DNA of 64,000 nt from Cinclus cinclus (taxonomy: Eukaryota; Chordata; Aves; Passeriformes; Cinclidae): positions 62,977,158 through 63,041,157 of the forward strand of contig NC_085049.1 of assembly GCF_963662255.1 (NCBI RefSeq), given 5' to 3'. Below, in pieces: positions 43,501 through 58,500 of the stretch (positions within the stretch are counted from its first letter, which is position 1; each line of letters begins with the position of its first letter). The notes under the pieces were generated by a model, which searched no databases, was not told where the DNA came from, and saw nothing but the letters and a program-made list of their open reading frames with translations. The position numbers were made by a program, and so were the translations under genes.

Positions 43501-46500
43501 TTTATATTTTACATTGCTATTAATATGACCTGCTTCACAGGTAAGGCAATTTGCTTGGATGAAGCTCTGCCCTTTCATGGTTATAGTGTTTCTAAGGTCA
43601 TTTAATGCTGTCTTGGTTACTTCTAGATTTATATTTTGTACATTACATTGAGGAACAGCTCAGAATCACATTCACAGTGTTTTACCAGCAGTCAAGGAGT
43701 AATGGATGCATATAGTTATTGATAGTAGATTTTTATGCAGTAATTCAAATTTCATTTAATACTAATTCACCAGAAAACTAGTACTTTAGGCAGTAAATCT
43801 AACCTCAAGATACATTAATATTTAATATGTGCAATAAGTTGGTAAATGTGATATTTTGATTGAAAATCAATATGACTGTAAAATCCTTGCACTTATGACT
43901 TCTTATCATTTTGTTTTCTTTTAATGATCTGTTCATATAACATACAGCTGCATTTATGATCAAAGAAGAGCACTCAAGAAAAGGGAAAAAACAACATTCT
44001 CCAAAGGAGCAAATTTCTCCCTGAAAGGAAAAATTCCTCTGCTTTTGATGAGTCTTTTTTATAACAACTCATTATTGGTTTTTAATTAATTTGAAGTTGC
44101 CTCATGTCTTGGGTGAGCAATTTGCTTAAAATACTATAGAAATACATATATGGGTATGATACTTACTGAGCTATCTTAGCCACTAGGACTGCTGCATGTA
44201 AACATCCCCAAGCTCCAGCCTGAGAAAGAAATTTCTGACTCATATCAGTTGACCTTCCAACTGAAAAGCAGTCTGTAGCATCTTTTGGAAAACTTAACTC
44301 TTCCCAGGTGTTAAGAGCATCAGCAATGTTGAGTGTTTCATCAAGGGCTTGACACCAATATTTAAAAGCAGCTCTGTAACATAAAAAACACCACCATATT
44401 GCTGACATTTTCCAAAGTGGAAGATAAGACCTGCTTCATTTAGACCTGCCTAAGATTTAACTAATTCTCATTGGGTCACAAACTGAAATACAGTTTCTAC
44501 AACACACATACACACAAAAAGATACCATTCCTGGTCAAGAGATTTATTGGGTCTCAAATTAAATCATCAAGCCATAGACATTACTTCTTAAAAGCACACA
44601 AATGCATCATTATTTGCTTAATGGCAACAAGGTACTTAAGAAAAATAAACAATGTATAGGAAAAATCCCTCTCAAAATATAGCTAATAGTAAGTTAGATG
44701 AAAGAAGTTATATGGACTAGTAGACAGCACAAGAACTTCCAAGACAGTTGAGGGGTATAGGACTGACAATCAAAAAAATGAAACTGTGCTATATTTTTAA
44801 TCCACTAACTATTTACCTTTTATTTCCAGAATAAAAGTGAAGATTTCCAAGTTCGTGTAGAGCCTGTACCTTGAGGTCTCTCTGGTTATTCATTTCAAGG
44901 ACGCCTGTAATTTATTTTTAATCAATTAAGAGAACAAGTTGTCATGTCATTAAACCAGTTACTGAACCTTTAACAAATTTGACACGAGTAGACATGAATT
45001 CACATGTAATTCAATGCATACTTTTTTTTCATTTATTGGTCTTGTATATTTTACATTTAAATGTACCATTTCTTACTTCAACTAACTTTGAAAGCAAAAA
45101 TAAGATATGTGGACCTCTTTACCAAATCTTTCATATTTTTGTTTTTTCATACCTCTCAGATTCCTTCTTGTTCACAAGATAAACTAGAAAGCAGGTCACT
45201 GGCCCTGCTAAACAACTCTACCTGCATACAGCACAGAAACTCTCACAGACTCATTTTTGGAAACCATGCTGTAAATACAACCACTCCGAGGATCTGTTGA
45301 CCTAGTACACTTGACCTGTTTAGTCATAGAGCAAGAACAGGTAGTAGTGAGGAGCTGTGACTGTATGAGCAATGCCACACCAGAACATAAGATGGAACTA
45401 GGTCAAATATTCAAATACACAGAATATGAAAAGTCTGTTTGCTAAAGAAAAGAAACCTGTGAGGGAATTGAAATGAATCTGCTAAACATTACATCAAACT
45501 CTGAATTGGGGATTAACCAACATAACATCACTGAAGTAATGCTTTTTCATAAAATGAGATAACTAGAAATTATGAACCAGCTAATGACTTGTTTAGGATC
45601 TAATGCAGATTTGGAAATCAGTCTTCAGTTACAGCTGTCTGACAGAGAAAAAATAACAGTGGGATTAACAAATATAAACACAGATAGGCAGAATGTTGTT
45701 ACTTCTTAGCTGTAAACCGAAATTTATGAAAAAAAAAATACCTATTGTTTGTTCATAGGAAGAGATAATTACTGAAAGCTGTGACTTTGGTATTCGTCTA
45801 CTCTCAACCACACTGGAGAAATTGTATTTTTCTTTAGAAAGGTCACATGGTGTCGGTAGAAATATCACTTCATCTCCCACGTTAAATTTCAGCTTTCTGC
45901 TTGAAGAGATATGACTGCTGATTGCTCTTCCAGCATTTTCTAGATTAGAAAAGTGATTTATGTGATCAGTTTGGAAAAGTATTATACTATTTCCAGCACC
46001 CCAGGTATTTCCACACCATGTTAGTCAAACAAATACAAAATTCCTCTGTACCCTATTTCCATTTGGTTTCCTATGCTATAATCCCGTGTGTCTCCTAATT
46101 AAACTTATTGGATATAATTCACTGGTCAGTGTAACCAAAGGATATGTGTTCTGTTAGTGAAAATAACAGAAAAACAAAGTGAAAAATAAATTGGGAAGAT
46201 CTGCCAGTCAGTCCTCTGACAGAGGTATGGCTGCAAATAGACAGGTGACACAGCTGCATAAAAAAAAAATATTATCCAACTATTTGACAAATCATAGGAA
46301 ATAAGGCTTAGAGCTGGTGCTTATAGAGCTTCAAATTTCACTTCATATTCTATATTTTTTCTAATTGTCAGAAACTAAAACTTGAATTTAGAAAAATCTG
46401 TTCCTTTTACTCTGCTATTTTAACTGCATATACACTTTATGAAGAGGGAACACTTCAATGAATCACTCACCTTGTGTGTGTGCAAGAAATAATGAAAGTA

Positions 46501-49500
46501 GTTTCCTGCTGTGTCTCAGTGCTCTGCTTTGATATTTAGATTTTTCTAGAGCTTCTCTAAAACATTTCAGGGTATCATTCACATCAAGAGGCACACAAAC
46601 TAGGGCTTTTGCTTGATTGTTATCTAAAAGGAATCAATAATTATGGAGAAAAATTTTGTACTATATAAATAATATATATAAATACATATATTATTTATAT
46701 ATAAATAAATATTTTTAGTAAATCACCCTGTAAAATATATTAGAAATTTTCACAACTTCAAAACTAAAGTATACTAAAATTTTCCCCTTTTTTCCTGTTT
46801 ATTTATAAATTAAAGTAAATTATTAACCACCAGGAACATTAACTCTGTCAATAACAGTGCTGATTCACACTCACTTCTGGGTATATTGCTAGATATCAAA
46901 ACATATCAACAGAAAACTGGACCAAGACCACCACCAACCCTACAGGCTGTAGGTCATCTAGCACCTGCTTTCCTCTGCTTTCAGATATAGTCTGAATATA
47001 TTTTTAAATATCCTGACAACATTACAATTCTTCCAAAATATCAAGAACAACAATTCTAAGACAAAGCTCAGTTTATAATAAAAGACACATGAAGTGGAAG
47101 AACTATGATAAGGAGACGAAACAGAATTTTAAAAAAAATCCAGTATGAAACAAAGAAAATACTTTGGGAGAAAAGAGAACACACAATACTGAATTGTGGT
47201 CTGACCTGTAGAATCATTACTTGTCTCAGGATCGAAAGAGCATCCAGGAAAAACCCCTTCACTGGCAGAACGAGCAATAGGCAGCTGTAATTTGTACCCT
47301 ATGTAGTTTCTGCAACTCATCTAAAAAGCAGGATTTGTTTAATGATAACTGAATAATGTTAGAAAAATCAGTGTTTGGTTCTTACAGTTAAATATCTACA
47401 TACTCAGTCATACGACAAAATGAAAAGAAGGCTAATTAAGAAAGACCCCACTGGCACATAACAAGTACGTCTGTTGTTAAGAGGTGAAACATTCACACCT
47501 AAATATTGGACATAAACGTTTTGAAGTTACTGCACTAAACTTGTCCCTTCTTTGGTATTTGCTGTAATCATTAGCAACTCCTTGATGTTCTGCAAATATT
47601 CCAACTTCTTTTCTCTAGATGAATGCATGCTTGCACAGAACCTGTCACCCTAAGCAGACCTAAAGGACGAGTTGCCGGGGAAACACATGGGAATGTTACA
47701 TAGGGAGATACAAAATAGCTCCAAGCAAGTAACAACAGCAGCCTAACTCTGGCAGAGGAGCAAACTTCCAGAACTATGAAGAACTAATCCACCACAGACT
47801 TTTTATTTTGCTAGTGTAGTTACACCAGTTCAGAAGCAGAAGGACCAACAGAACTAGTTCTAGACTCTCTGAATGGCACTGATCTATGAAATGTAGCCAT
47901 AAACTCCACATTTCTTACCTGAAATCCTTATTACTATTTGTCCTGGTTTACAATACAAGATACATATTCTATTATCATCTGAGAAGGGTGATCATCCTTA
48001 TCTCTGTGGGAAGTATCTCCTGTTGATGGGCCATTGAGTCCTACTGTATAACTGATAAGATTACATCATCCCACTGGGAGATGCTCCAGCCAGGAGGACG
48101 AGCCAAGCCTTTCCTACCTAGATAAAAACTGAGGTTTAGAACACCAAAGGCAGCCTTTTTCCACTGGATTCCAGAGGAAGAACCAGGCTTTTATCCACAT
48201 CATCGCTGGACCCTTTGGAGGAAAACTGCATCAGCACCCTGACTGACAGGGTATCAGGTTGTATTCTGACTCTGTCACTGGTTTTATTTTTTATTATTGC
48301 ATGTATTTTGGTTTTCCTTTTTCTCTTCCCTATTAAAAATTGTATTATTGACTTGAAGTCTCACTGGTTTTGCTTTTCAAACCGGTACACTATTAGCTAA
48401 CGCTCATCTTTAATCTGTAAAATTTCTTCCAAAATTATGATTACTTTTCCACAGCTCAGTTATCAGCATTATGAAGTGGTTTGCTGTAGTGCAGCATGAA
48501 ACATGAAATACAGAGCACCTCAGCTGCCCTCGAGTGCCTTCAGAGTCCCTGCAAGCTCTGGGCATTGGTGTGCTGTCTCTAGGCAAGGCACTGGCTCCTG
48601 AACCCCATGTTCATGTTCATATTCATGTTCAGAACAAACCTGTTTGGTACTTCCCCCTCATCTCCTTCGAGTCCTCTCTTTACATCAGTAACACAAATAC
48701 CCTAAAATATCTACATTGAGACTGACTTCAGCAAAACTTCTTAGAAATAAACCTAACATTTAAAAAAATGGAAAATTCTAGTTTCTAATAGCTAATTCAA
48801 CTAATAATTTCCAAGTGGCACAGTCAAGTAAATATATAGAGCCACGGTTCTTAATGAGAGGAACTTGCTGAGCTACTTAGGGGTTTTTTTGGTGCTGATC
48901 AAGTTTTTTAAAGTTTTTTTATTGGCATTGCCAGTGTTGGGTTTAATTCAATTTTATTAACTTTTGGAGCAGTGTTCCAACGCAGAAACAAAGCAATATT
49001 CAAATAAATTTTTTAAGGTTAAAAGAGTGGTATCAAGAAATAAAACAAAATTAGATTTAGCTTATAATAAGGAATGGGTGTGTTGTGCATGGAAGAAATG
49101 TCTTCTGGGTTGCCTGCTGCTCTTGGAATGGTGTCATACAAGCCTTTTCATGTACTTCAATCAATTATGTTCATTAACTTGTTATAACTGACTACTTGGT
49201 AGCACTATGAGAAAGCGTGTTAGTCTCATCAGTGAAACTGCTTCTCCACATTTAGTTCACATTAACAGTCAGCACCCCAAAAAAAAGTCTGTGTTTCACC
49301 TTCTGTGCATCAGCAGAGAGATGTTTTGTGAAATGAGATTCATGGCTGTCTGGGCCACTGAACTGCTGTATCCTTTCCAGCAGCTGCCTCTGAGCATACA
49401 CCAGCAGTGGACTCACTTGTTCTGTGAACCTCTCACTGGAAAAAAAAACAGCATAGTAATTAAGCAATACAATGGTATATTAAACTATATAATGTTAGCC

Positions 49501-52500
49501 TTTTAGTTTTCATTAGAGTCGGTATAACTTACTGTGTAAATATGTTAAATTGTACAGCTATGTGTACCAGTGCTTCCCACTTCTTCATTTGATATAACAC
49601 TTCTATTGTTTTAAGAATCAGATTACATATCCATCTCAAATCGACCACATTCACATCATCCAGGGGAGGCTGGGGATGAAGATTAGAACCACCATTCTCA
49701 TCCACAATACTTCCTAAACAACTGGGAATGCAAAAGTCTCCTTCAGGATCCACAATCTACAGTGAAGAAACATTATTATACCTGTTATTTTCAAATCCAG
49801 ATTTAGGACAAATAAATTACAGAGATTAGAAAGTACTGTAATCATCTAAAAAACTTGTTACAGAGAATAACTTGGAGATAATATAATGCAAGAAAGAGAA
49901 AACTCTCTCTCTCTCTCGTGAAAATGTGATAACAAAGAGTTATCTCAATAAAAATAATTTTTACCTTAAGAGAACTGCTTTCTTGTAGGTCAATTATCAT
50001 ATCAATGATCATGTCTGATGCAAAATAGAATGGCAACCAGATGGTGTTCCAAAGAAAATCCCAGGTGATGGGAAATGCATCCATACGGGAATGTGACTGG
50101 TTAGCAATCCATTGAAATTCTTGAGTATAGTTCCAAAGTTCTCGACAAGCATTTTGAAGTAATGTCCAGTAGCCACCACGGTGAGCAAGAACCTGTGTAT
50201 ACCATTCAAAATATAACTATACCTTGGAAATGCAGAAATTAAAAGCTTCATTCTTTTATTGTAAAACGTACATAGATGTAAATTGCATATAGGCATATAT
50301 GCATATAGGCATAAATAATCTTTTAGAATTGAAGTCTAGGCATTATAGAACCTTAATTTTCACCTTTTCATAGCAGCACTAATTTATAATTGAATTTAAT
50401 TGTAGATTTCGGTGTGAGAATAAGAAATAAAAATTAATTTACATCATCTATATGCATGTTTTTACTTGGATTTAGAAGGTTTTATGGGAAGAGTAGTTGA
50501 TCTGCATTTCCCTTCAATCACTGGTTCTCCTGTTTCTAGTGTGACGTTCACTAAGAACCGTAAAGAGAAAGGTAAGTCTGCAGGTATTTTCAGAAAACTT
50601 TAACATGAAACATGAAAAGGAAAGTTACAAAGGTAGAATGAAAAACAGAAGAATTGCATAAATTATTTTATGTTTGAGAGAAATATATATTATGATAGGT
50701 GATATGTCTGATATTTCATACATTGTACCTGGATATTTTTCAGAAGATGACAAAAGCAGTAGAATTTTTTTGAATTTTTTGAAGCATGAGGTCTTTTCAT
50801 ATAAAAAGAAGTAGTAAGAATTGTAACACAATGCTTAGTAATATATAGTTTAATAAGAAACCAACCACATCTTACCACTGCTCTTTTCAAATGCAAGAAG
50901 ATGCTTTTAAAATGCTTCAGCAAAAGGGTATTTGATGGAAACTGGTCCTGCTCTTCAGGGGTCTTTGCTGATCGACTTTGAGAAGTTTGACTCTGTTTAT
51001 TTCTGTTCTTAGGAGACTTAACTGTAACAGAAAACAAAACGTTCACTTGTTCAAATTGAGTTGAAGTTCTCAAAAACAAGAAAAAAACAGTCAGCTAGGA
51101 TTTTCCTTGGGCAGCTTTTCCTAACTTAAATGTTAGTAAATGCCAGTGTTAAGGTTATCATGTTTGTAAGATTATGGTATTTAAAATATAACATGGTTTT
51201 ACTTAGGAATTGGGAGAAGCAGGGATGAAAACAAGTTTGAGCAAAATAATAAAGGGTACCAAATAGTTTCCAGCCTCAAAGCCAAAGCACAATCCTCATT
51301 TAAGTTCTAGGAAGAAATCACCATGGCAAGAAATCTCCTGGCAAGCTTGCAAGAATTTTTCTTAAACAGAAACCTCTTAAAGGAGATGTTAGGAAGAAAG
51401 GAGGGTTTCTGACAAGTTCTGTAGTATATGTAGATTTCCTTCATTATTTTATTCACTATTAAATATCCTCCAAGGGGAAAGGTAAAGGCTCATGGTAGTG
51501 GGATATGGTAATATCTGAACTATAGGTTTCAGGCAGAAGCTAATTCCAAGCTATATTGTATTTGATGTCTATGGCAAACTACACACTTCATGTAATTTTT
51601 TTTTAATCAGGATTTTTGCAAAGGCTAGGAGATACTAAACAGGACTTTTATCAGATTTCAGCCAACTTCAATGGTTCTCAGTGACTAGTAAGTATCAAGG
51701 CAATGGTGTTTATGTAAAAGGCTGTTACAAAGAGAACCAGTGAATTCAAGCTCTAGATTTTGTCACACCTCCTTGGAGAAGGCAAAGAGGACAGTTGATA
51801 TTACCTAAGGATTTTATATAAAAAAGAAAGACAGGAAAATTTCAAACTTTACTGCTGTGGCAAGAACGTGTCCCTGAAGAGCTGTTGAAAAGATCAGACC
51901 TGTGATTACTTTTTGAGCTTCTGGTGCCTATGCAGAATTTGCATTGACTTGTACTCTACCACTAACATCGGAGGAAATCACAGCCTTGCATTTCACAATT
52001 ACCCACAGACAGGAACCTTCTGGCTCCTGTTGAAACTTCATAGGACAAAAAAAAATAGCTAGAATAATAATAAATGAAAAATGTGAAGGACAGAGAAATC
52101 TGAGGTACCTTCTGACACAGGGAAACACTGGGGAGAAAGCAGTAGAGAAGGAAATTTAAATTCTACTTAAAATTAGAAAGATAACAATAAACTTCAGTCT
52201 GTAACTTTTAAACCTACTTACAGAATGACCCAGGAAAATTTTGACCTACTAGGAAATGTAAAGGAAACTAACAACCAATTACAAACCTCATAAACTGAAA
52301 GAAATTATCAATGCATTCAGAGTAATTTGGAATATTAACAATTTAATATGTGTAAGTAGTGTGGTATCTGCAAACCTAAAGCTAGTATAAGTAAATTTTT
52401 TTTAACTTACAAACTTGTTAATAAAGTATAGGATAAAGAATAACTAATTGATAAAATTTAACATATTTATTAATAGAGTAAACAATGCTTAGAATTATTA

Positions 52501-55500
52501 GATATGCCACATCACTTACTATCACTTCTGTTACACTAGGTTTGCCAAAAAAATATAGAGGACAACTGAAAACTGAAAATGTCTTCTATTATCTCAGCAT
52601 GAGTGACTTGTTTTTCCAAAGGTGATGTAGACAACTAATGATGGAAGACAAGACAGACAGACAGAAATCAAGAGAAACAAAAAGTTAAGTTGAAAATTAT
52701 TTCAGTTTTGCATCAATAAAAATTCTTACAGGTTTGGGTTTCAGTCACATCTGACTTTTCAAGGAGACGAGGAGTTGGTTTTCCTATGTTATCCTCTACA
52801 GCTTCTCTCGCCAGTACAGTGCCAGAATTGCTTAATGAGAATATCTCAGGATCCAAAATATTGTAACTGCAGAATGGGAGAAAGAGAAGAAAACACAAAC
52901 CCCCCCCCCCACATACAGTATCAAAAAAAATTTTGGTATACATACACAAAATTCAGTTTCTCAGACGTGATTACTTTCCAGCAGCTTTAGGAATAAGAAA
53001 TAATGAATGATAGCCAAATGTTATAAGGAATGAAAAAATAACAGTGTAGAATATTTCAAAGCCTTCATCTCACCAATGAGGTTAGCAACCAAAACTGTGC
53101 TTGATGTCCACAGCATGGAAAGCAAAATTTTTTACATAGTAACAAGTCATTCGTATTTGAAAGATGAACTGTTCAGAGGAATATATTGTAATTCAGATCT
53201 GTCTGCACTAACAGCAATAACACAATAATCTATATTAATAGCAATCACTGAGAGAAGTAGGATGTACCTGTCCAGATGCTGTGAACCACTAATTCCAATA
53301 TTATATTGCTCCTCCAGATTCTTTTTAAATAAGTGGTAGTGTGCAACTGCCAGATAGATATTCATCTGAGACTTCCAGGGCATCTCTTCAAGACACATTT
53401 GACAAAACTTACTTCGGGTTACATATTTACTCAGCAGCATCACTAAGGTTTGATGAGCTAATTTCTTCAACTTATCCTTGCCTTTCCTAAACCAAAACAT
53501 ATGCAGTAGCAAAAAATTAAACTCTGTTTTCTTGAAGTTGTAGAAAAGAAAGTCCTGGTAAAGATACACAGAAGTAACCCATCGTATATCCCCTGATTTA
53601 TATGCATAAGCACACAAGCATATGACAGATTTCTAACTAAAAAGCTACTGTGCTTTCCCTCTTTAAGTGCACTTAACACACAATAAATACTATTTTATAT
53701 TTTACCAACTTCTATAAGTTATTTGTCTTAGTACTTTAAGAAGTTTAGCTTAGTTTGAAGTTATCTGTACCGGAATTGTACAAACATTATTATAGCAAAT
53801 ACAATGTGCTTCAAAGTTAATTTAGGAGGGTCTTCTATTATAATATAAATCTGGATAATTTTTTTTATTGCTTTGCTTTGGTAGTTAAGCACCTCCAATA
53901 TGAAGAGAACATAGGATTTCAAATCTCGATGCCTGCATTTAATTTCCAGCCAAAGCTTTTCAAAGTTTCCCTGATAGATGAAAAAACTCTGTATTACTTC
54001 ATGAACATACAACAATGTTGTATTCAAGCTGAATCTCATTTTTTCTTTTTTTTTTTAAATTAACTGTAAACTGATCCCTTTATTAACCTAAATTATTTTT
54101 CCGCCTGTTTTCCACCTTTAAAATGTAGGCAGAAGAGGATACCACATATAACTTTGATTATATTATACAGCATTACTATTATGTAAGACACAAAAGAGTA
54201 GCTGGTAAAAACCCAAGATAGATTTAGCATCTCCTCTCCTGCTGAAAGCCATGAAAATCATCTTAAGTAAGGTAGGGTTTCTTCTGTCAAGGAGGAATGA
54301 TAACGTTTTGGATGGTTTAGGTGAATGCTTTTAAGATTATGTGGAAACTTTTTCAAGTTCTTTAAAACACTTCAAAAATCATTTACAAGATTGCTTATAT
54401 GCAAATATTTATAGTTTCCTACTTTGCTAAGTGTTGAAAACATAAGTGACCAAAGGACCAAGTTATGAATACTGCACATTCTTTTAGATCAGAAGGTAAT
54501 GCTATTGGCAAGTTAACCAAACATAACCAAGTATCTGAATATCAGCCAAAGGAAGAGGTGAATGAATATCCTTTTTCTTTTTTTTTTATCAAAATCCACT
54601 TTTCTGGAAGCAACAGAACAGATAATCCAAACATACTAGCACAAGGACCACAAAAATAATTTGGAAACTACCTGAATAGCAGGAAATAATAAATATTTTT
54701 ATTACTTTTGTAACAGGTAAACTCCCCAACAGTTTGAAGAGCATTATAACACACAGATTAACAGAGCTTTTCCACCATGAAGAAGCAACATGCTCAAGCA
54801 AAAACAATTGAAACACAATCTGATTATTAATACAAAGGCTTGAAATCTTTTAACAGCTATTTTTTTAAACAGAAATGCAAGATTTTGTTCCCTTGAAGGA
54901 AAACCAATTTTATACTAAACTAAATCAGAAAAGTGAGAGGACTATGTAGAAATTAGTCTCTTTGATATAAAACAAAAATTAAAATGCACACTTAATTGTA
55001 AAATAAATTTCAGTCAAAATATTTTTTTCTGCATATAAGCCTGAAAACTGTATTCATTTACTTTTGTGCTTCTGGAGAATTCATTGCATCTGGATTTTTC
55101 ATTAAATACTCTCTAAGAGGTCCATTCTTAGGTATGGCTTTTTTCACAGGTTTCTTCGAAGGTGATGCCTTTGGTTTCATTGAAACTGAGGTATCCTTTC
55201 CCTTTAAAAAAAATCTTGCATCAAAATCTTAAACATACTTCAAATAATTAATTGTATCTACATTATCAATTACTTGAGGTATAGAGCAGTTTGTCTTATG
55301 GAGGAACAGAACATTAAAAAAAAATCCTGGAAATGGTTGTCAAAATAAGGCTGCAAAAGAAATACTTAAAATTTCCAGAAAACTTCACAATTTTTCTGGA
55401 AAGTACACATCAAATGCCTGACACAAAGAAGCCAGCCAGGTCCCTAAACATTTTCTTTCACATGCCACTGTTTCATCACAGAAATAATGATAATTCTTTT

Positions 55501-58500
55501 CCTAATATTATAAACATATAGTAAACATAAATATATAGTACAATACATTTTAAACATACAGTAAAACTTTGCAATGCAAAAACTGAGACAGAAAAAACCT
55601 TTTCCTATTCCATCTCAGATGCTAGCAGTATTACATTACTAGAGGATTACAAGGAAGAAGACTCTTCCTCCACATTAATACAAATTCATTAAGATTTACT
55701 TTTAGTGGAACATACAAATAAAGTTCACTATAAATTAAGTCTGAACAAAAAGCCTTTATTGTGCAATTAGAATATATGCACAGGGAGTTAACCACGAACA
55801 ATTACTCACAAAAAAGTGTAAGCACATACTGCACAAAAAGGCCTGAGCTGATTTCCTTTTCTGAACATGATGGTACCCAAGTCATTTCCTATTACTGCCA
55901 TGTTATTTTAAAGCAAATAAGGAAAGGCAAGTTTCTTCTGATTTTGGAATGCCTTATTCTGACTCATCTCAAATTCTCACAATTGTTGGTCTTTCAGAAG
56001 AACCCCATGCCAACTTTTCTTCCTGGTTTTAGGAGTGCCGAGGTCAGCTGAGGACTAGAGCTTGTATTCCAAATTTTAGCAATGGATGTTTCTATCCCAA
56101 ATTTTAGTTGATGTCTCTAGATGACATTTTTATGAGACAATTTTTAAAAATTTATTTTGTTCTTATGGTATTGCTTGCCAGTAGAAACACACAACTCCTT
56201 AAAAATAAAACTCACTTTCTCAACATCTGCAGCATTTGTGCTTTCTCCCAGAGTGAGAAATCTTGCTTGTGCTGAAATTCCATCAGTACCAAGGAAGTTC
56301 TCATTCCTCCTGATAAAAAATATTTTTAAAATCATCATCATCATAATCATTATGTTAAACTCCTTTCAGAGTAAAAGGTTATCTTTGGGAACATACAGAG
56401 CACATCATGCAATTCCTATCTCATTTGCAGTTTTAAATTAAAAATATTTTCTTAGAGGATTTGAAGATCCTCTTCAGAAAATAGGAAGTGTTAATTTTCA
56501 AGGTTTATTATAGAAATCCGAATTTGTGAGTAACAACTTTACCACCTTCCTAGTATCTAGTGAAACAAAACAGTTTTCTTCATTACCCAAATTATACTAC
56601 AAAATTATGCAAAGAATTTCTTCACATCTATTGTTTTGGTCTCTTGTAACCACAATTCCTGTTCCCTAAAATATGTATCTCATTTTCACTGGTTATTTTC
56701 CTTTCATAATTGAGAAGCACTCATGTGCTTTTTTAAAAACAGGACCTTTTCAGGTAAGTGTCTACAATTAGGCTCTATTCATCTTTTCCCCACAGAATTT
56801 TTTTAGACACTATAGTAGGCCCTGATCAGTTTACTTTTGATTTAACTCATCATACCTTCTCAAGCTATGCCACCACCCCATAATAATATGGCAAATAGCC
56901 ACAATATTACATCTCCATGTTTAGTGAGGTGATAATTCAGTATTTACTGTAGCTGTGCAATACTCTGTGTTCATGGAACTTCTGCAGACTAGGAGTTGAG
57001 GAAATTACTCCCGATGGGTCTTCTGACAGGTAAAACTTACAGTTTCTTTTGTAACTGATGCTCATGAGCCTAAATAATAGGTTTTCACTACCACTGTAAC
57101 AGAGATCTACCTTTTCATGTAATCTTCTACCCCGTCTGCCCACTCCAGAACACACTGAAACTTCTCTTCATTCAGGACTTTGTGCAAAAGTTGAACAAAG
57201 AACTCAAGGAAACGTGTTTGCCCTCTGACTTTAAGCACTGAAATAAAGCAACAACACAGGAGTTTATGCTGTAACAGGATTCTGAATTCAGCTAGAATTA
57301 CAGCTATGTATGTCTCAAAGCACATATTTATGCCACGTTGTATACACATAGTGACACTAAAATCATGGATACACAATGGCAGTTGCTAAATGCTTCTTGT
57401 GACTGGGCATCCAGAATCACAAGCTCACTCTATTTAATTCACACCTAGAATTCAAAACATTATAAAGACAGAGATTTCTGTGAATTCCTCTTCCAGTAAA
57501 ATGATTTAATGTGGAAATGGGATATCCCAATTTTAAAATAACATTCCATATAACATTCAAAACAGAAAAGAGAAGAGATTCTCAGAAAAGAATCTTTGAA
57601 AACCTGGCACATTTTTTTTAAAATTTATTTGTTTCTAAGGTTATTAGAAAACAAACATTATTCAATTTAAAATATTAATATTTTATATACTTAGCATCAA
57701 GTCCCCAAATAATTGATAGCATTCACTTCTCAATGTGTTTATATTGAGAACTTTTTATAAGCTATGTTTCACTTGATTTTGTTTATTTGAGAACCAAATG
57801 AAGATAATGTTCCCAAGAGCTTATTCCAAGCAAGAATGAGATTGCTCTATTGGCAACTTTCTGAAGTAAAGGATCCTTTACAGTTAATACAAACACCAAC
57901 TATCCCTACCTTCTCGATAAGCACGCTCTGATGTCCAGCATGAAATTACAGGGTAGAGGGACAAAGGACCTTCCTTTCCTGTAAGCTGTGTTCCAGGACC
58001 TGTATCAATAACAAAATGAAATCCATTATGAAAAGCTATGAGAAATTCCATAGAAACTCCACCTATAACTGACAATTTAAAAAATCCTTCTCTAGCACAG
58101 AGTTTGCTTTTAAATCTCTCACTGTCATGCAGAGAGAAATTCAAATGCTTGCTCTTTTCTTGCTATATAAGTAGCTGTACAACTTCTATAAGAGCTTACA
58201 GATGTGACTGATGATTCATGCTCTGCATATGGACCATGTAAATAGGTAGAGGATTCTAATTTCTTAAACTAAATATTTACATAAATATATGTATAGAAAT
58301 TCATACACAGATATGAATAGTATACAGAATATATAGGACAATAACTTGGATTCAATCTTCTGGCAGTCAAACACAACTGCATTACCAGCTGATGAGCACC
58401 AAAAAATGTTACGTGTACTATTTGTTATTTTTCCTTAATAAAGAAGTACAACCAACAAATTTTGTGCTTAGACAAGTCCTGTGGTTGAAAAACATCAATG

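Noticed and set aside
51928..52128. Minus-strand 66-codon frame between e9 and e10
   Set aside because: e9 and e10 already join in phase, and the frame has no suitable splice sites.
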